IMG/VR virus record: IMGVR_UViG_3300047673_000355
Span: 1-39,783 of that record
DNA from: a virus
Strand: one strand, 5' to 3'
DNA: 39,783 bases
Part shown: positions 1 to 6,708 of the stretch, piece after piece
How positions within the stretch are numbered: the first letter of the stretch is position 1
Layout: each line of letters begins with the position of its first letter
Made by a program: the position numbers and the translations under genes
Notes under the pieces: generated by a model
What the model saw: the letters and a program-made list of their open reading frames with translations, nothing else
What the model was told of the DNA's origin: nothing
Databases searched by the model: none

Positions 1-127
1 GGGCAGATCACCTCCCGGCAGCTCGCCCCGTCCGAGGCCCGTGCGATCGAGAACCGGCAGCCGTTCACCGAGGACCAGCTCGCCGAGTTCGACCGCCTCT
101 TCGGGAAGGGCACCAGCCCCACGCCCC
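1..127. repeat. Terminal direct repeat, left copy (assembly overlap)
   Basis: These 127 bases are identical to 39657-39783. They lie in the portal coding sequence, and the reading frame continues correctly across the join. The exact length of 127 matches a common maximum assembler k-mer, so the repeat most likely reflects a circular assembly graph and not a biological terminal redundancy. One copy should be removed when the genome is closed. Confidence 0.95.
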
Positions 128-171
128 TGCCCGCCACCCCCGCCCCCGCGACCCCTGGAGCGACCCCATGA
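1..171 (+). CDS. Portal protein, C-terminal end (continues from 38643)
   Basis: This is the 3' end of the portal gene whose body lies at 38643-39783. Reading from base 1 in frame gives GQITSRQLAPSEARAIENRQ, which is the same peptide read at the right end. It then runs through a Thr/Pro/Ala-rich tail to TGA at 169-171. The stop overlaps the ATG of the prohead protease at 168 (ATGA), so translation of the two is probably coupled. After joining, the portal is about 394 residues, a normal size for HK97-family portals. Confidence 0.93.
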   Translation, partial: GQITSRQLAPSEARAIENRQPFTEDQLAEFDRLFGKGTSPTPLPATPAPATPGATP

Positions 172-1001
172 GCACGATGACCGCCCTGCGCGCGCAGGCC
201 GCCGCCGCGCGGTCCGCCGCCGCTGGATCCGCTGGCGCGACCGGCCCCGGAACCGTCCTGCCGCGCGACCGCCCCGAGTCCCCCGAGGTTCGGTTCCGCT
301 CCCAGCTCCGCGCGAAGAAGGTACTGCGCGACGAGCAGGAGTGGTACGAGGTGACCGGCTACGCCTCGGCGTTCGAGCAGGGCTACGAGATGTACGACTT
401 CTACGGCCCGTATACCGAAGTCGTCTCCCACGGTGCGGCGGACGCGACGCTCGCCGCCGACCCGGAGGTCGTGTTCCGCTTCAACCACGGGGGCACCCCG
501 ATGGCCGGCACCCGCAACCAGCGCTTGCAGCTCTGGGCGGACGACGCGGGCCTCGGCCAGCGGGCGTGGCTGAACCCGAAGCGGGCGGACGTGCAGCTGC
601 TCATCCAGGCTCTGGAGGACGACGACGTACGCGAGCAGTCCTTCATGTTCCGCATCACGTCCGGCCAGTGGTCCCCGGACTACACCGAGTACCGCATCAA
701 CTCCTTCGACCTCGACCGCGGCGACGTCGGGCCCGTCACCTACGGCGCGAACCCGCACACCAGCGTGTCGGCCCGGGCCGGGGACTTCCTCGCGTCGATC
801 CCGAACCTGCCGCCGCTGATGGCGCGCGAGGCGTACCAGCGCCTCGCCCAGCGCACCGACCTGGCCGTACCGCCCGCGCCCCACACCCCGCCGCCGTTCG
901 CACCCGAGACGGCGCGCACCGCACCGGATGCCCGTACGCAGGGGCGCTCCATCGCCATGCTGCGCACCCAGCTCCTCGTCTCCGCAGACGACGAGCGCTG
1001 A
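168..1001 (+). CDS. Prohead maturation protease (HK97 gp4-like, S78 family)
   Basis: This 277-aa protein is predicted to cleave the N-terminal scaffolding part of the capsid protein during head maturation. The protease core spans about residues 40-215. His107 in FRFNHGGTP and Ser158 in EQSFMFRI match the spacing of the catalytic His and Ser of HK97-type prohead proteases. An Ala-rich leader (1-30) and a Pro/Ala-rich tail (230-277) flank it. The gene sits between portal and major capsid, the standard portal-protease-capsid order. The start overlaps the portal stop. The catalytic third residue was not assigned. The family call is secure from motifs and position. Confidence 0.9.
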   Translation: MSTMTALRAQAAAARSAAAGSAGATGPGTVLPRDRPESPEVRFRSQLRAKKVLRDEQEWYEVTGYASAFEQGYEMYDFYGPYTEVVSHGAADATLAADPEVVFRFNHGGTPMAGTRNQRLQLWADDAGLGQRAWLNPKRADVQLLIQALEDDDVREQSFMFRITSGQWSPDYTEYRINSFDLDRGDVGPVTYGANPHTSVSARAGDFLASIPNLPPLMAREAYQRLAQRTDLAVPPAPHTPPPFAPETARTAPDARTQGRSIAMLRTQLLVSADDER

Positions 1002-1030
1002 ACTCTTCTTCACCTCACCCGGCACGCTCT

Positions 1031-1081
1031 CCGGCAGATCGCCCGGAGGCGGGACCGGCCTACGCCCGGCAGATCGCCCGG
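1031..1081. repeat. 16-bp direct repeat in the protease-capsid gap
   Basis: CCGGCAGATCGCCCGG occurs at 1031-1046 and again at 1066-1081, start to start 35 bp. Both copies lie in the 134-bp untranslated gap before the major capsid gene. The role is unknown. The repeat could be a structured leader or processing site, or a local duplication without function. Confidence 0.7.
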
Positions 1082-1135
1082 GCCGCCGGTCGCGCCGACC
1101 ACCACCCACCACCGATCTACCGAAGGGGCATCACC

Positions 1136-2557
1136 ATGCCTGGAACCATCGACGACCTGATCGCCTCCATCGAGGTCGAGCTGGAGGCAGCGCACAAGCG
1201 TGGCAAGAAGTGCGGGGCGGAGGTCCAGCTCATCCTGGACAAGGCCCAGCAGGACGGCCGCTCCTCGCTGAGCGCGGAGGAGGACGAGCGGGTTGCCGAG
1301 CTGTTCGCCGCGCGCGACCAGTCTCGCAACGACGTGACCGGCATCGAGAACAAGCTGGCCAACGCGAACAAGATCAAGACGGAGGAGATGGAGCGGCAGG
1401 CCAAGGCGAAGGAGCAGACCCCGACGCAGGCCCGACGCCCTTCCTACGACCAGGTCGCCCGTGTTGGCCAGGAGGAGCGGACCTACCGCAAGGACCAGGA
1501 CCCGCACGGCAAGTCCTTCCTCATGGACGTGTCCCGGCAGTTCCTGTACCAGGACGTCGAGGCGTCGTCCCGTCTGTCCCGTCACATGGCCGAGGAGCGG
1601 GTGGAGCGCGCCGAGTATCTCCAGCGCGCGGTCGGCACGTCCGCGTTCTCCGGGCTGACGGTGCCGCAGTACCTCACCGACATGTACGCCCCGGCGACCG
1701 CGAACCTCCGCCCCTTCGCGGACGTCTGCAACCGACACCCGCTGCCGGACTCCGGCATGTCGGTGAACATCTCGCGGATCACGACCGCGTCCAGCGCCGC
1801 GAACCAGGCGAACGAGAACGACGCGGTCTCCGAGACGAACATGGACGACACGCTGCTGACTATCCCCGTGAAGACGGCGGCCGGCCAGCAGACCGTGTCT
1901 CGGCAGGCGATCGACCGCGGCACCGGCATCGAGGACGTCACGATGCAGGACCTGTTCAACCGGGTCGCCACGGTGCTCGACTACACCCTGATCAACGAGG
2001 CGGTGACCGGCCTGTCCGCCGTCGCGCAGGCCACCGCGTACACCGACGCCACCCCGACCGGCGCCGAGCTGTACCCGAAGATCCTCGGCGCGGCGTCCGG
2101 GGTCGAGGCGGCGCTCCTCGCGATGGGCCGTCCCTCGCACGCGGTGATGTCCTCGCGCCGGTGGTACTGGCTGTCCTCGCAGATGTCGTCCACCTGGCCG
2201 ATGATCAACTGGACGAACCTGCCGGTGCAGGCGGCCGGTACGGCGAACCCGCAGTCCTCGTACGCGTCCGGCCCGCGCGGTGTCCTGCCGTGCGGCCTGG
2301 AGGTCGTGGTCGACAACAACATCGCCACGAACCTGGGGACCGGTACCAACGAGGACGAACTGTTCGTCGTCCCGTCCGCCGAGTGCCACCTCTGGGAGGA
2401 CGACGGCGCCCCGATGTTCATCCGCGCCGAGCAGGCCAAGGCCGCCAATCTCGGTGTGCTCCTCGTCGCGTACTCGTACTACGCCTACACCTTCGGCCGG
2501 TACACCAACGCCGTCCAGAAGATCTCCGGTACCGGCCTGGCCACCCCGGCGTTCTGA
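1136..2557 (+). CDS. HK97-type major capsid protein
   Basis: This 473-aa protein forms the icosahedral head shell. ATG at 1136 is preceded by GAAGGGG at good spacing. Reading upstream in frame gives only Pro/Arg-rich sequence antisense in character, so the longer frame was not used. Residues 1-100 are charged and helical (DDLIASIEVELEAAHKRGKK...), as expected for the delta domain that acts as an internal scaffold and is removed by the upstream protease. The rest carries the HK97-fold pattern, with an E-loop-like segment near residues 110-170 and an A-domain rich in VVDNNIATNLGTG-type loops. A 16-bp perfect hairpin follows the gene at 2566-2611. Confidence 0.92.
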   Translation: MPGTIDDLIASIEVELEAAHKRGKKCGAEVQLILDKAQQDGRSSLSAEEDERVAELFAARDQSRNDVTGIENKLANANKIKTEEMERQAKAKEQTPTQARRPSYDQVARVGQEERTYRKDQDPHGKSFLMDVSRQFLYQDVEASSRLSRHMAEERVERAEYLQRAVGTSAFSGLTVPQYLTDMYAPATANLRPFADVCNRHPLPDSGMSVNISRITTASSAANQANENDAVSETNMDDTLLTIPVKTAAGQQTVSRQAIDRGTGIEDVTMQDLFNRVATVLDYTLINEAVTGLSAVAQATAYTDATPTGAELYPKILGAASGVEAALLAMGRPSHAVMSSRRWYWLSSQMSSTWPMINWTNLPVQAAGTANPQSSYASGPRGVLPCGLEVVVDNNIATNLGTGTNEDELFVVPSAECHLWEDDGAPMFIRAEQAKAANLGVLLVAYSYYAYTFGRYTNAVQKISGTGLATPAF

Positions 2558-2565
2558 TCCCCGTG

Positions 2566-2611
2566 ACGGTGCGGGCACGGCACCACCCCTCGGGCGCCGT
2601 GCCCGCACCGT
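2566..2611 (+). terminator. Perfect 16-bp hairpin downstream of the capsid gene
   Basis: ACGGTGCGGGCACGGC (2566-2581) pairs perfectly with 2596-2611 around a 14-base loop. No T run follows, as is common in Streptomyces terminators. It probably reduces read-through or protects the 3' end of capsid mRNA, raising capsid output relative to the genes behind it. Confidence 0.75.
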
Positions 2612-2635
2612 ACGGCCAGCCCAGGAAGGACAGCC

Positions 2636-3022
2636 ATGGCCACCATCAGCGCCTTCGGCGGAGACCGGTACCCGAACTCCGCCCGCCTGTCCGTTGCACA
2701 GTCCGGCAACGGCACCTCCACCAACGTTGTCGACCGGGGGGCGGCCACCGAACGGCCGGCCCTGCTCACCATCACCACCACCGTGGGCGCGACCCCGACG
2801 TGCACGTACGTGATCGAGGGCAGCGCGAACGGCACGCAGTGGTTCCCCGCCGCGTACTCCGACCCGGCCACCCCAGAGACCGTGTCCGTCGCCCCGTTCG
2901 ACCTGACGGCCGCAGGCACCGTGCACCGGCTGCTACGCCCCGGCCACCCGTGGCGGTACCTGCGCCTGACGTACAGCGCGAACACCGCGGTCACCAACAC
3001 CGCCGACATCACGATCTTCTGA
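2636..3022 (+). CDS. Small structural protein, possible head decoration
   Basis: This is a 128-aa protein behind a strong GGAAGGA ribosome site. It is rich in Thr, Ser and beta-branched residues (LLTITTTVGATPTCTYVIEG, WRYLRLTYSANT), which suggests a compact beta-sandwich. There is no signal peptide or membrane segment. It lies directly after the major capsid gene and its hairpin, where many siphoviruses encode decoration or head-surface proteins. I do not recognise a named family, so the decoration role is inferred from position and beta-rich composition only. It could instead be an unrelated virion protein. Confidence 0.6.
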   Translation: MATISAFGGDRYPNSARLSVAQSGNGTSTNVVDRGAATERPALLTITTTVGATPTCTYVIEGSANGTQWFPAAYSDPATPETVSVAPFDLTAAGTVHRLLRPGHPWRYLRLTYSANTAVTNTADITIF

Positions 3023-3035
3023 AAGGACACCGACG

Positions 3036-3245
3036 ATGGCCACACGAAACGAGGGGATGGTCGCCGCTCTCAAGCGGGAGCGCGCCGCTTACGAGGCGCG
3101 CGGCCTGGTCGACCGGGTCGCCCAGGTCGACGAGCAGCTCGCGCAGTACGGGCACGAGCCGTCCAAGGGGAAGCAGGCGCAGGACGACCCGCCGCAGGGG
3201 CGTACGGCGTCCGCCGCCCGGCAGACGACCGCGAAGGGGAAGTGA
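3036..3245 (+). CDS. Small hypothetical protein in the head-connector block
   Basis: This 69-aa protein starts at an ATG preceded by GAAAGGA. Residues 1-45 are predicted helical and charged (VAALKRERAAYEARGLVDRVAQ), followed by a disordered Lys/Gln/Pro-rich tail ending in TAKGK. Similar short helical proteins often sit between capsid and connector genes in actinobacteriophages, but no function is established to my knowledge. It is cotranscribed with the structural genes: the next gene starts 6 bp after its stop. Confidence 0.7.
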   Translation: MATRNEGMVAALKRERAAYEARGLVDRVAQVDEQLAQYGHEPSKGKQAQDDPPQGRTASAARQTTAKGK

Positions 3246-3251
3246 CCGGGC

Positions 3252-3842
3252 GTGGCCGCCGACTACGGGGAGCTGGCCACGCTGCGGGAGATGCTGGGCA
3301 TTCAGGAGTCCGACACATCGCGTGACGGTCTCCTGTCCCTGGCTCTGACCACGGCGTCCCGCTCCATCGACAAGAGCACCGGGCGCCGCTTCTGGCTCGA
3401 CCCGGCACCGGTTGCCCGGACCTACCGGCTCGGCGACCGCGTCGTACGCGAGGCGGACGGCGACGTGCTCCTGGTCGACGACATCGGCAGCCCGGACATC
3501 GCCGTCGCCACCGGGACCACCGGCAGTTGGTCGCCCGTTACCGCGTACGACCCGCTGCCGGACAACGCGCTGGCCGACGGCCGGCCCATCACCTCCCTGC
3601 TGCGCGCCGGAGGGTGGGGCTACGAGCACGGCCGCGTCCAGGTGGTGACCCGGTTCGGGTGGCCCGAGGTTCCCGCCGACATCGACATGGCCGCGCACCT
3701 CTTGGCCGCCCGCCTGTTCAAGCGCAAGGACAGCCCGGAGGGCGTGACCGGGTCCGCCGAGTGGGGCGTTGTCCGCCTGTCCCGCCGCGATCCCGACGTC
3801 TGGAACCTCATCGAGCAGTACGTCCTGCCCGGCATCGGATAG
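3252..3842 (+). CDS. Head-tail connector (adaptor) protein, gp6/gp15-like
   Basis: This 196-aa protein starts at GTG and probably forms the adaptor ring under the portal. The N-terminal part (ELATLREMLGIQESDTSRDG, then LSLALTTASRSIDKSTGRRF) has the all-helical layout of HK97 gp6/SPP1 gp15 adaptors: a short N-terminal helix, a polar turn, then a long helix ending at the TGR motif. The C-terminus (MAAHLLAARLFKRKDSPEGV...) is also characteristic of this family. A beta-rich insertion occupies about residues 58-140. Position directly after capsid genes supports the call. Confidence 0.8.
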   Translation: MAADYGELATLREMLGIQESDTSRDGLLSLALTTASRSIDKSTGRRFWLDPAPVARTYRLGDRVVREADGDVLLVDDIGSPDIAVATGTTGSWSPVTAYDPLPDNALADGRPITSLLRAGGWGYEHGRVQVVTRFGWPEVPADIDMAAHLLAARLFKRKDSPEGVTGSAEWGVVRLSRRDPDVWNLIEQYVLPGIG

Positions 3843-3853
3843 AGAGGCGCACC

Positions 3854-4048
3854 GTGAGAATCCGCATGACCGTCGAGATGGCCGGTACCCGCGACGGCGA
3901 ACCCTGGCCCGCGAAGGGCGAAGAGGCCGACCTCCCCACGGCCGCTGCCGCACACCTAGTTGCCGCCGAGGTGGCCGAGCAGGTCACTGAGACGGCGACG
4001 CCGGCGCCCCGGAAGGGAGGCCGACGTGCAGCCGTCAGCAGTCCGTAA
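3854..4048 (+). CDS. Small hypothetical protein between connector and tail completion genes
   Basis: This 64-aa protein begins VRIRMTVEMAGTRDGEPWPA at GTG 3854, 11 bp after the connector stop, with AGAGAGG upstream. It continues with an Ala/Glu-rich helix and ends in a basic tail. Its 3' end overlaps the next gene by 23 bp. The N-terminal beta-strand then Gly-Pro-Trp pattern recalls small proteins at the same position in other Streptomyces phages. The function is unknown. It is supported by the ribosome site, tight packing and coding-like composition. Confidence 0.6.
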   Translation: MRIRMTVEMAGTRDGEPWPAKGEEADLPTAAAAHLVAAEVAEQVTETATPAPRKGGRRAAVSSP

Positions 4049-4469
4049 CGCCATCGCCGACGCCGCGCGGGCGGTGGTCCTGACGGAGGGAATCGGCAAG
4101 CTCACAGCGACCGGGTACGTCCCGGACGCGGTGATCGCCCCGCATTTCTTCTGCGGCGAGTACGCCGTCGACTTCGACAAGGCCATGGGGCGCGCGCTCG
4201 ACGAGGTGGAGCTCACCTGCCGTGTGCTGGTTGGCCGCGCCGACGACCGGTCCGCCCAGGACGTCTTGGACGGTCTACTCGCCGGGTCCGGGCCCGCGTC
4301 CCTCAAGGCTGCGATCGAGGCCGCGCGCGGTGCTCCTGGCGAGTTCGCCCTCGGTGGCCTCGCGCACGACCTCCACGTCACCCGCATCCAGGGCTACCGC
4401 TGGTACGAGCACGCGGGAACCCAGTACGTGGGCGCCGAACTCATCATCAAGATCATCGGAGAGGGGTGA
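4026..4469 (+). CDS. Probable head-tail stopper or tail terminator
   Basis: This 147-aa protein starts at GTG 4026, inside the end of the previous gene, with GGAAGGAGG just upstream. It contains an N-terminal helix (VRNAIADAARAVVLTEGIGK), a central helix-strand block, and a C-terminal region ending YVGAELIIKIIGEG, consistent with the small alpha/beta fold of tail terminator or stopper proteins. It sits where such proteins are encoded, between the adaptor and tail tube genes. No unique motif was found, so the assignment rests on size, fold impression and gene order. Confidence 0.6.
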   Translation: MQPSAVRNAIADAARAVVLTEGIGKLTATGYVPDAVIAPHFFCGEYAVDFDKAMGRALDEVELTCRVLVGRADDRSAQDVLDGLLAGSGPASLKAAIEAARGAPGEFALGGLAHDLHVTRIQGYRWYEHAGTQYVGAELIIKIIGEG

Positions 4470-4476
4470 CCGACCC

Positions 4477-5211
4477 ATGGGGAAGCTGATCCTGCTCGAC
4501 GCCCGCTTGTTCGCCCCGGGCGCGGACCTGTCCGGCGCCTCCAACAAGATCGAGTTGTCCTCGGAGCTGGAGGAGAAGGACGCCACCAACTACCGGTCCG
4601 GCGGCTGGAAGGAAGTCCTCGGCGGCCTCGGCTCGGCGGAGATCACGGCCGAGGGCCTGTGGGAAGCGGGCGATCCGTCCCTCGTCGACAACGCGTCCTG
4701 GTCCACGCTCGGCGGGGTCGGCCCGTACACGGTCTGCCCGACCGACTCCGTGGTGGGCGCACTCGCCTACGTCACCGCCGGGATGCGCGCGGACTACAAG
4801 GTCGGCGACGCGGTCGGCGAGATCGCCCCGTGGTCCGGGACGGTCAAAAGTTCCTGGCCGCTGGTGCGCGGGCAGATCGCCCACCCGCCCGGCCTCGCCC
4901 GCACCGCGACCGGCGTGGGCACCGGGGTGCAGCTCGGCGCAATCGCCGCCGGGCGCCGCCTCTACGCCGCGCTCCACGTCCTCTCGGCGGCCGGCACCAC
5001 CCCGTCCATCACGGCCCGGGTCGAATCGGCGGCGGACGCCGGATTCACCTCGCCCACCACCCGCCTCACGTTCGCCGCGGCCACCGCGCCCGGCGGGCAG
5101 ATCCTGCGCGGCGACGGTACGGCCGTCACCGACACGTACTACCGGCTCGCCTGGACCATCACCGGGACGACGCCCTCCTTCATGCTCTGCGCCTCTCTCG
5201 GAATCAGGTGA
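4477..5211 (+). CDS. Tail-tube-like protein A (longer paralogue)
   Basis: This 244-aa protein has an N-terminal segment (about residues 1-65) clearly related to the next gene: both start with a short MxK(L/M)xLL strand, carry a charged VExKD/LEEKD turn, and share GWKEVLGGL followed by an S-x-E segment. Its C-terminal two thirds (residues 75-244) is a Ser/Thr/Gly-rich beta region absent from the paralogue. In tail gene order this is the tube position. One of the two proteins is likely the major tail tube subunit; A may be a variant tube or tube-decorating subunit. The ATG at 4477 lies 7 bp after the previous stop. Confidence 0.7.
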   Translation: MGKLILLDARLFAPGADLSGASNKIELSSELEEKDATNYRSGGWKEVLGGLGSAEITAEGLWEAGDPSLVDNASWSTLGGVGPYTVCPTDSVVGALAYVTAGMRADYKVGDAVGEIAPWSGTVKSSWPLVRGQIAHPPGLARTATGVGTGVQLGAIAAGRRLYAALHVLSAAGTTPSITARVESAADAGFTSPTTRLTFAAATAPGGQILRGDGTAVTDTYYRLAWTITGTTPSFMLCASLGIR

Positions 5212-5215
5212 TCCC

Positions 5216-5626
5216 ATGGCCAAGATGGTTCTCCTCGCCGCCTACGTCTCCGTCGGCGGCAACGACCTTTCCGCCTACGCCCGCAAGGCGGAGGTGACGG
5301 TGGAGGTCGAGGACAAGGACGTCACGACCTACGCGTCGCTCGGGTGGAAGGAAGTCCTCGGCGGACTGAAGAGCGGTGAGGTCGCGCTGGAGCTGCTCCA
5401 GGACGTGGCCGCCACCAAGCTGGACTCGATCATGTGGCCGCTGCTCGGCACGGTCGTCCCGTTCGCGGTCCGGCTCGACTCCTCGGCGGTCAGCACGAAC
5501 AACCCCCAGTGGTCCGGCAACTGCCTCATCAAGGGGTGGAACCCGATCGAAGGCAGCGTCGGCGACGAGGCGTCCGTGTCGGTCAGCTACCCGACGTCGG
5601 GGGCCGTGACCCGCGCGACCGCCTGA
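5216..5626 (+). CDS. Tail-tube-like protein B (short paralogue, likely major tail protein)
   Basis: This 136-aa protein is preceded by AGGTG. It shares the N-terminal pattern and the exact GWKEVLGGL peptide with protein A just upstream, so the pair arose by tandem duplication. At 136 residues it matches the size of a minimal tube subunit. Alternating hydrophobic strands (VEVEDKDVTTY, VPFAVRLDSSAV, ASVSVSYPTSG) fit a beta-barrel tube fold. The stop overlaps the next ATG (TGATG), suggesting coupled translation. Which paralogue builds the tube cannot be decided from sequence alone. Confidence 0.7.
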   Translation: MAKMVLLAAYVSVGGNDLSAYARKAEVTVEVEDKDVTTYASLGWKEVLGGLKSGEVALELLQDVAATKLDSIMWPLLGTVVPFAVRLDSSAVSTNNPQWSGNCLIKGWNPIEGSVGDEASVSVSYPTSGAVTRATA

Positions 5627-6135
5627 TGCCCAGCAGCGGCCCACCGTTCGAACTGAGCTGCACGCACGAGGGCCTGGACTCGCTCGTGCGGGCGATCCGA
5701 CGGGAAGCCGACGGGAAGGAGCTCCGCAAGGAGCTGGCGAAGAACATGCGCGAGGCCCTCAAGCCGGGCGCCGCCGCCGCCAAGAGTCAGATCATGGGCA
5801 TGTCCTCGGCCGGCCTCGGCACCGGCCCGTCGCTCCGGTCGCAGATCGCCAAGAAGATCAGGCCGGAAGTGAAACTGGGCGGGCGGTGGTCCGGCGCCCG
5901 GGTGAAGGCGTTCAAGACGCCCGGCATCAGGCGCTTCCCGAACGCCCCGAAGCGCATCAACCGCCGCAACGGCGGGTGGCGGACGCTCACCTACGGCCAC
6001 GAGCCGTGGCGTACCCAGCCTGGAAAGCCGGGCTGGTTCGACGACTCCTTCGCCAACGACGCCGCCGCCTACCGGGCTGCGGTGCACGAGGCGATGGAGG
6101 ACATGGCCCGCCGCCTCGCGGCACGGGCCGGATAG
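5626..6135 (+). CDS. HK97 gp10-like minor tail / tail completion protein
   Basis: This 169-aa basic protein has an N-terminal long helix (ELRKELAKNMREALKPGAAAAK) followed by a segment RSQIAKKIRPEVKLGG and an Arg/Lys-rich loop region. This helix, basic linker and strand order resembles gp10-type tail proteins of HK97-like phages, which act at tail completion. The start codon shares a base with the previous stop. It is placed between the tube genes and tail chaperones, unlike the usual pre-tube position, so the family call is moderate. Confidence 0.55.
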   Translation: MPSSGPPFELSCTHEGLDSLVRAIRREADGKELRKELAKNMREALKPGAAAAKSQIMGMSSAGLGTGPSLRSQIAKKIRPEVKLGGRWSGARVKAFKTPGIRRFPNAPKRINRRNGGWRTLTYGHEPWRTQPGKPGWFDDSFANDAAAYRAAVHEAMEDMARRLAARAG

Positions 6136-6143
6136 GAGGACCC

Positions 6144-6554
6144 GTGTTCCTGATCCTGCACCGCGAGGGCGAGGCGGAGCCGACCCGCTGGCGGTACAAC
6201 CCGAAGAAGCTCATGTCCGTGGAGCGCGAGGACATCGAGCGCCGGACCGGGCGGAACTTCTCCGACTTCACTGCGGCCGTCCTCCAGGGCAACAGCCTGT
6301 GCCGGCGCGCGCTGCTGTTCACGTTCCTCCGCCGCGACCACCCGAAGACCAAGTTCGAGGACGTGGACTTCGCGTGGGACGAGCTGAAGCTGGAGTACTC
6401 CCGGCAGGAGTGGGAGCGGATCCGCGAGGACGTCGTCTCCACGCAGCACGGCGACCAGCTCGCCGCGGCCCTGGTCACGATCGACGCCGCGATGGAGTCG
6501 GCGTTCGACGACACGGAGACCGAGGGAAAAGCCCAGCTGCCGATCGCCGACTAG
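6144..6554 (+). CDS. Tail assembly chaperone, upstream frame (gpG-like)
   Basis: This 136-aa acidic, helical protein starts at GTG 6144 behind AGGAGGA. It lies between tail tube and tape measure genes, the fixed position of the G/T chaperone pair that coats the tape measure during tail assembly. Near its 3' end, at 6524-6530, is the slippery heptamer GGGAAAA read as G GGA AAA in this frame. The product made without slippage ends at TAG 6552-6554. Confidence 0.88.
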   Translation: MFLILHREGEAEPTRWRYNPKKLMSVEREDIERRTGRNFSDFTAAVLQGNSLCRRALLFTFLRRDHPKTKFEDVDFAWDELKLEYSRQEWERIREDVVSTQHGDQLAAALVTIDAAMESAFDDTETEGKAQLPIAD

Positions 6555-6691
6555 GGCAACTCGGCAACGCGGCACACCTGTTGGGCATCCACCCTCGGGA
6601 CTGGGACGGGCTGACCGTCGAGGAGACGGACGTGCTGCTGGCCTGGCTCGACTCGTACAAGGCGGCCGTCGACGAGGCGGCCAACAACTGA
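6144..6691 (+). CDS. Tail assembly chaperone frameshift fusion (gpGT-like)
   Basis: A -1 slip on GGGAAAA (6524-6530) moves ribosomes into the frame that stays open to TGA at 6689-6691. The fusion has 182 residues: 129 from the upstream frame, then SPAADRRLGQLGN and about 40 more with the typical chaperone pattern LLGIHPRDWDGLTVEE. The downstream frame has no convincing start of its own. The heptamer is the same class as lambda's GGGAAAG site. The ratio of short to long product cannot be judged from sequence. Confidence 0.85.
6524..6530 (+). promoter_or_regulatory. Programmed -1 ribosomal frameshift heptamer
   Basis: GGGAAAA conforms to X XXY YYZ in the reading frame of the chaperone that starts at 6144 (GAG GGA AAA). 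After slippage the P and A site tRNAs re-pair on GGG and AAA. It lies 22 bases before the zero-frame stop. It is supported by the open -1 frame continuing 53 codons with chaperone-like sequence. Confidence 0.88.
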
Positions 6692-6708
6692 ACAGGTGAG
6701 GTGGTCCC

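Noticed and set aside
1010-2926. Minus-strand frame of over 600 codons opposite the capsid gene
   Set aside because: Antisense shadow of the major capsid gene with biased composition and no recognisable domain.
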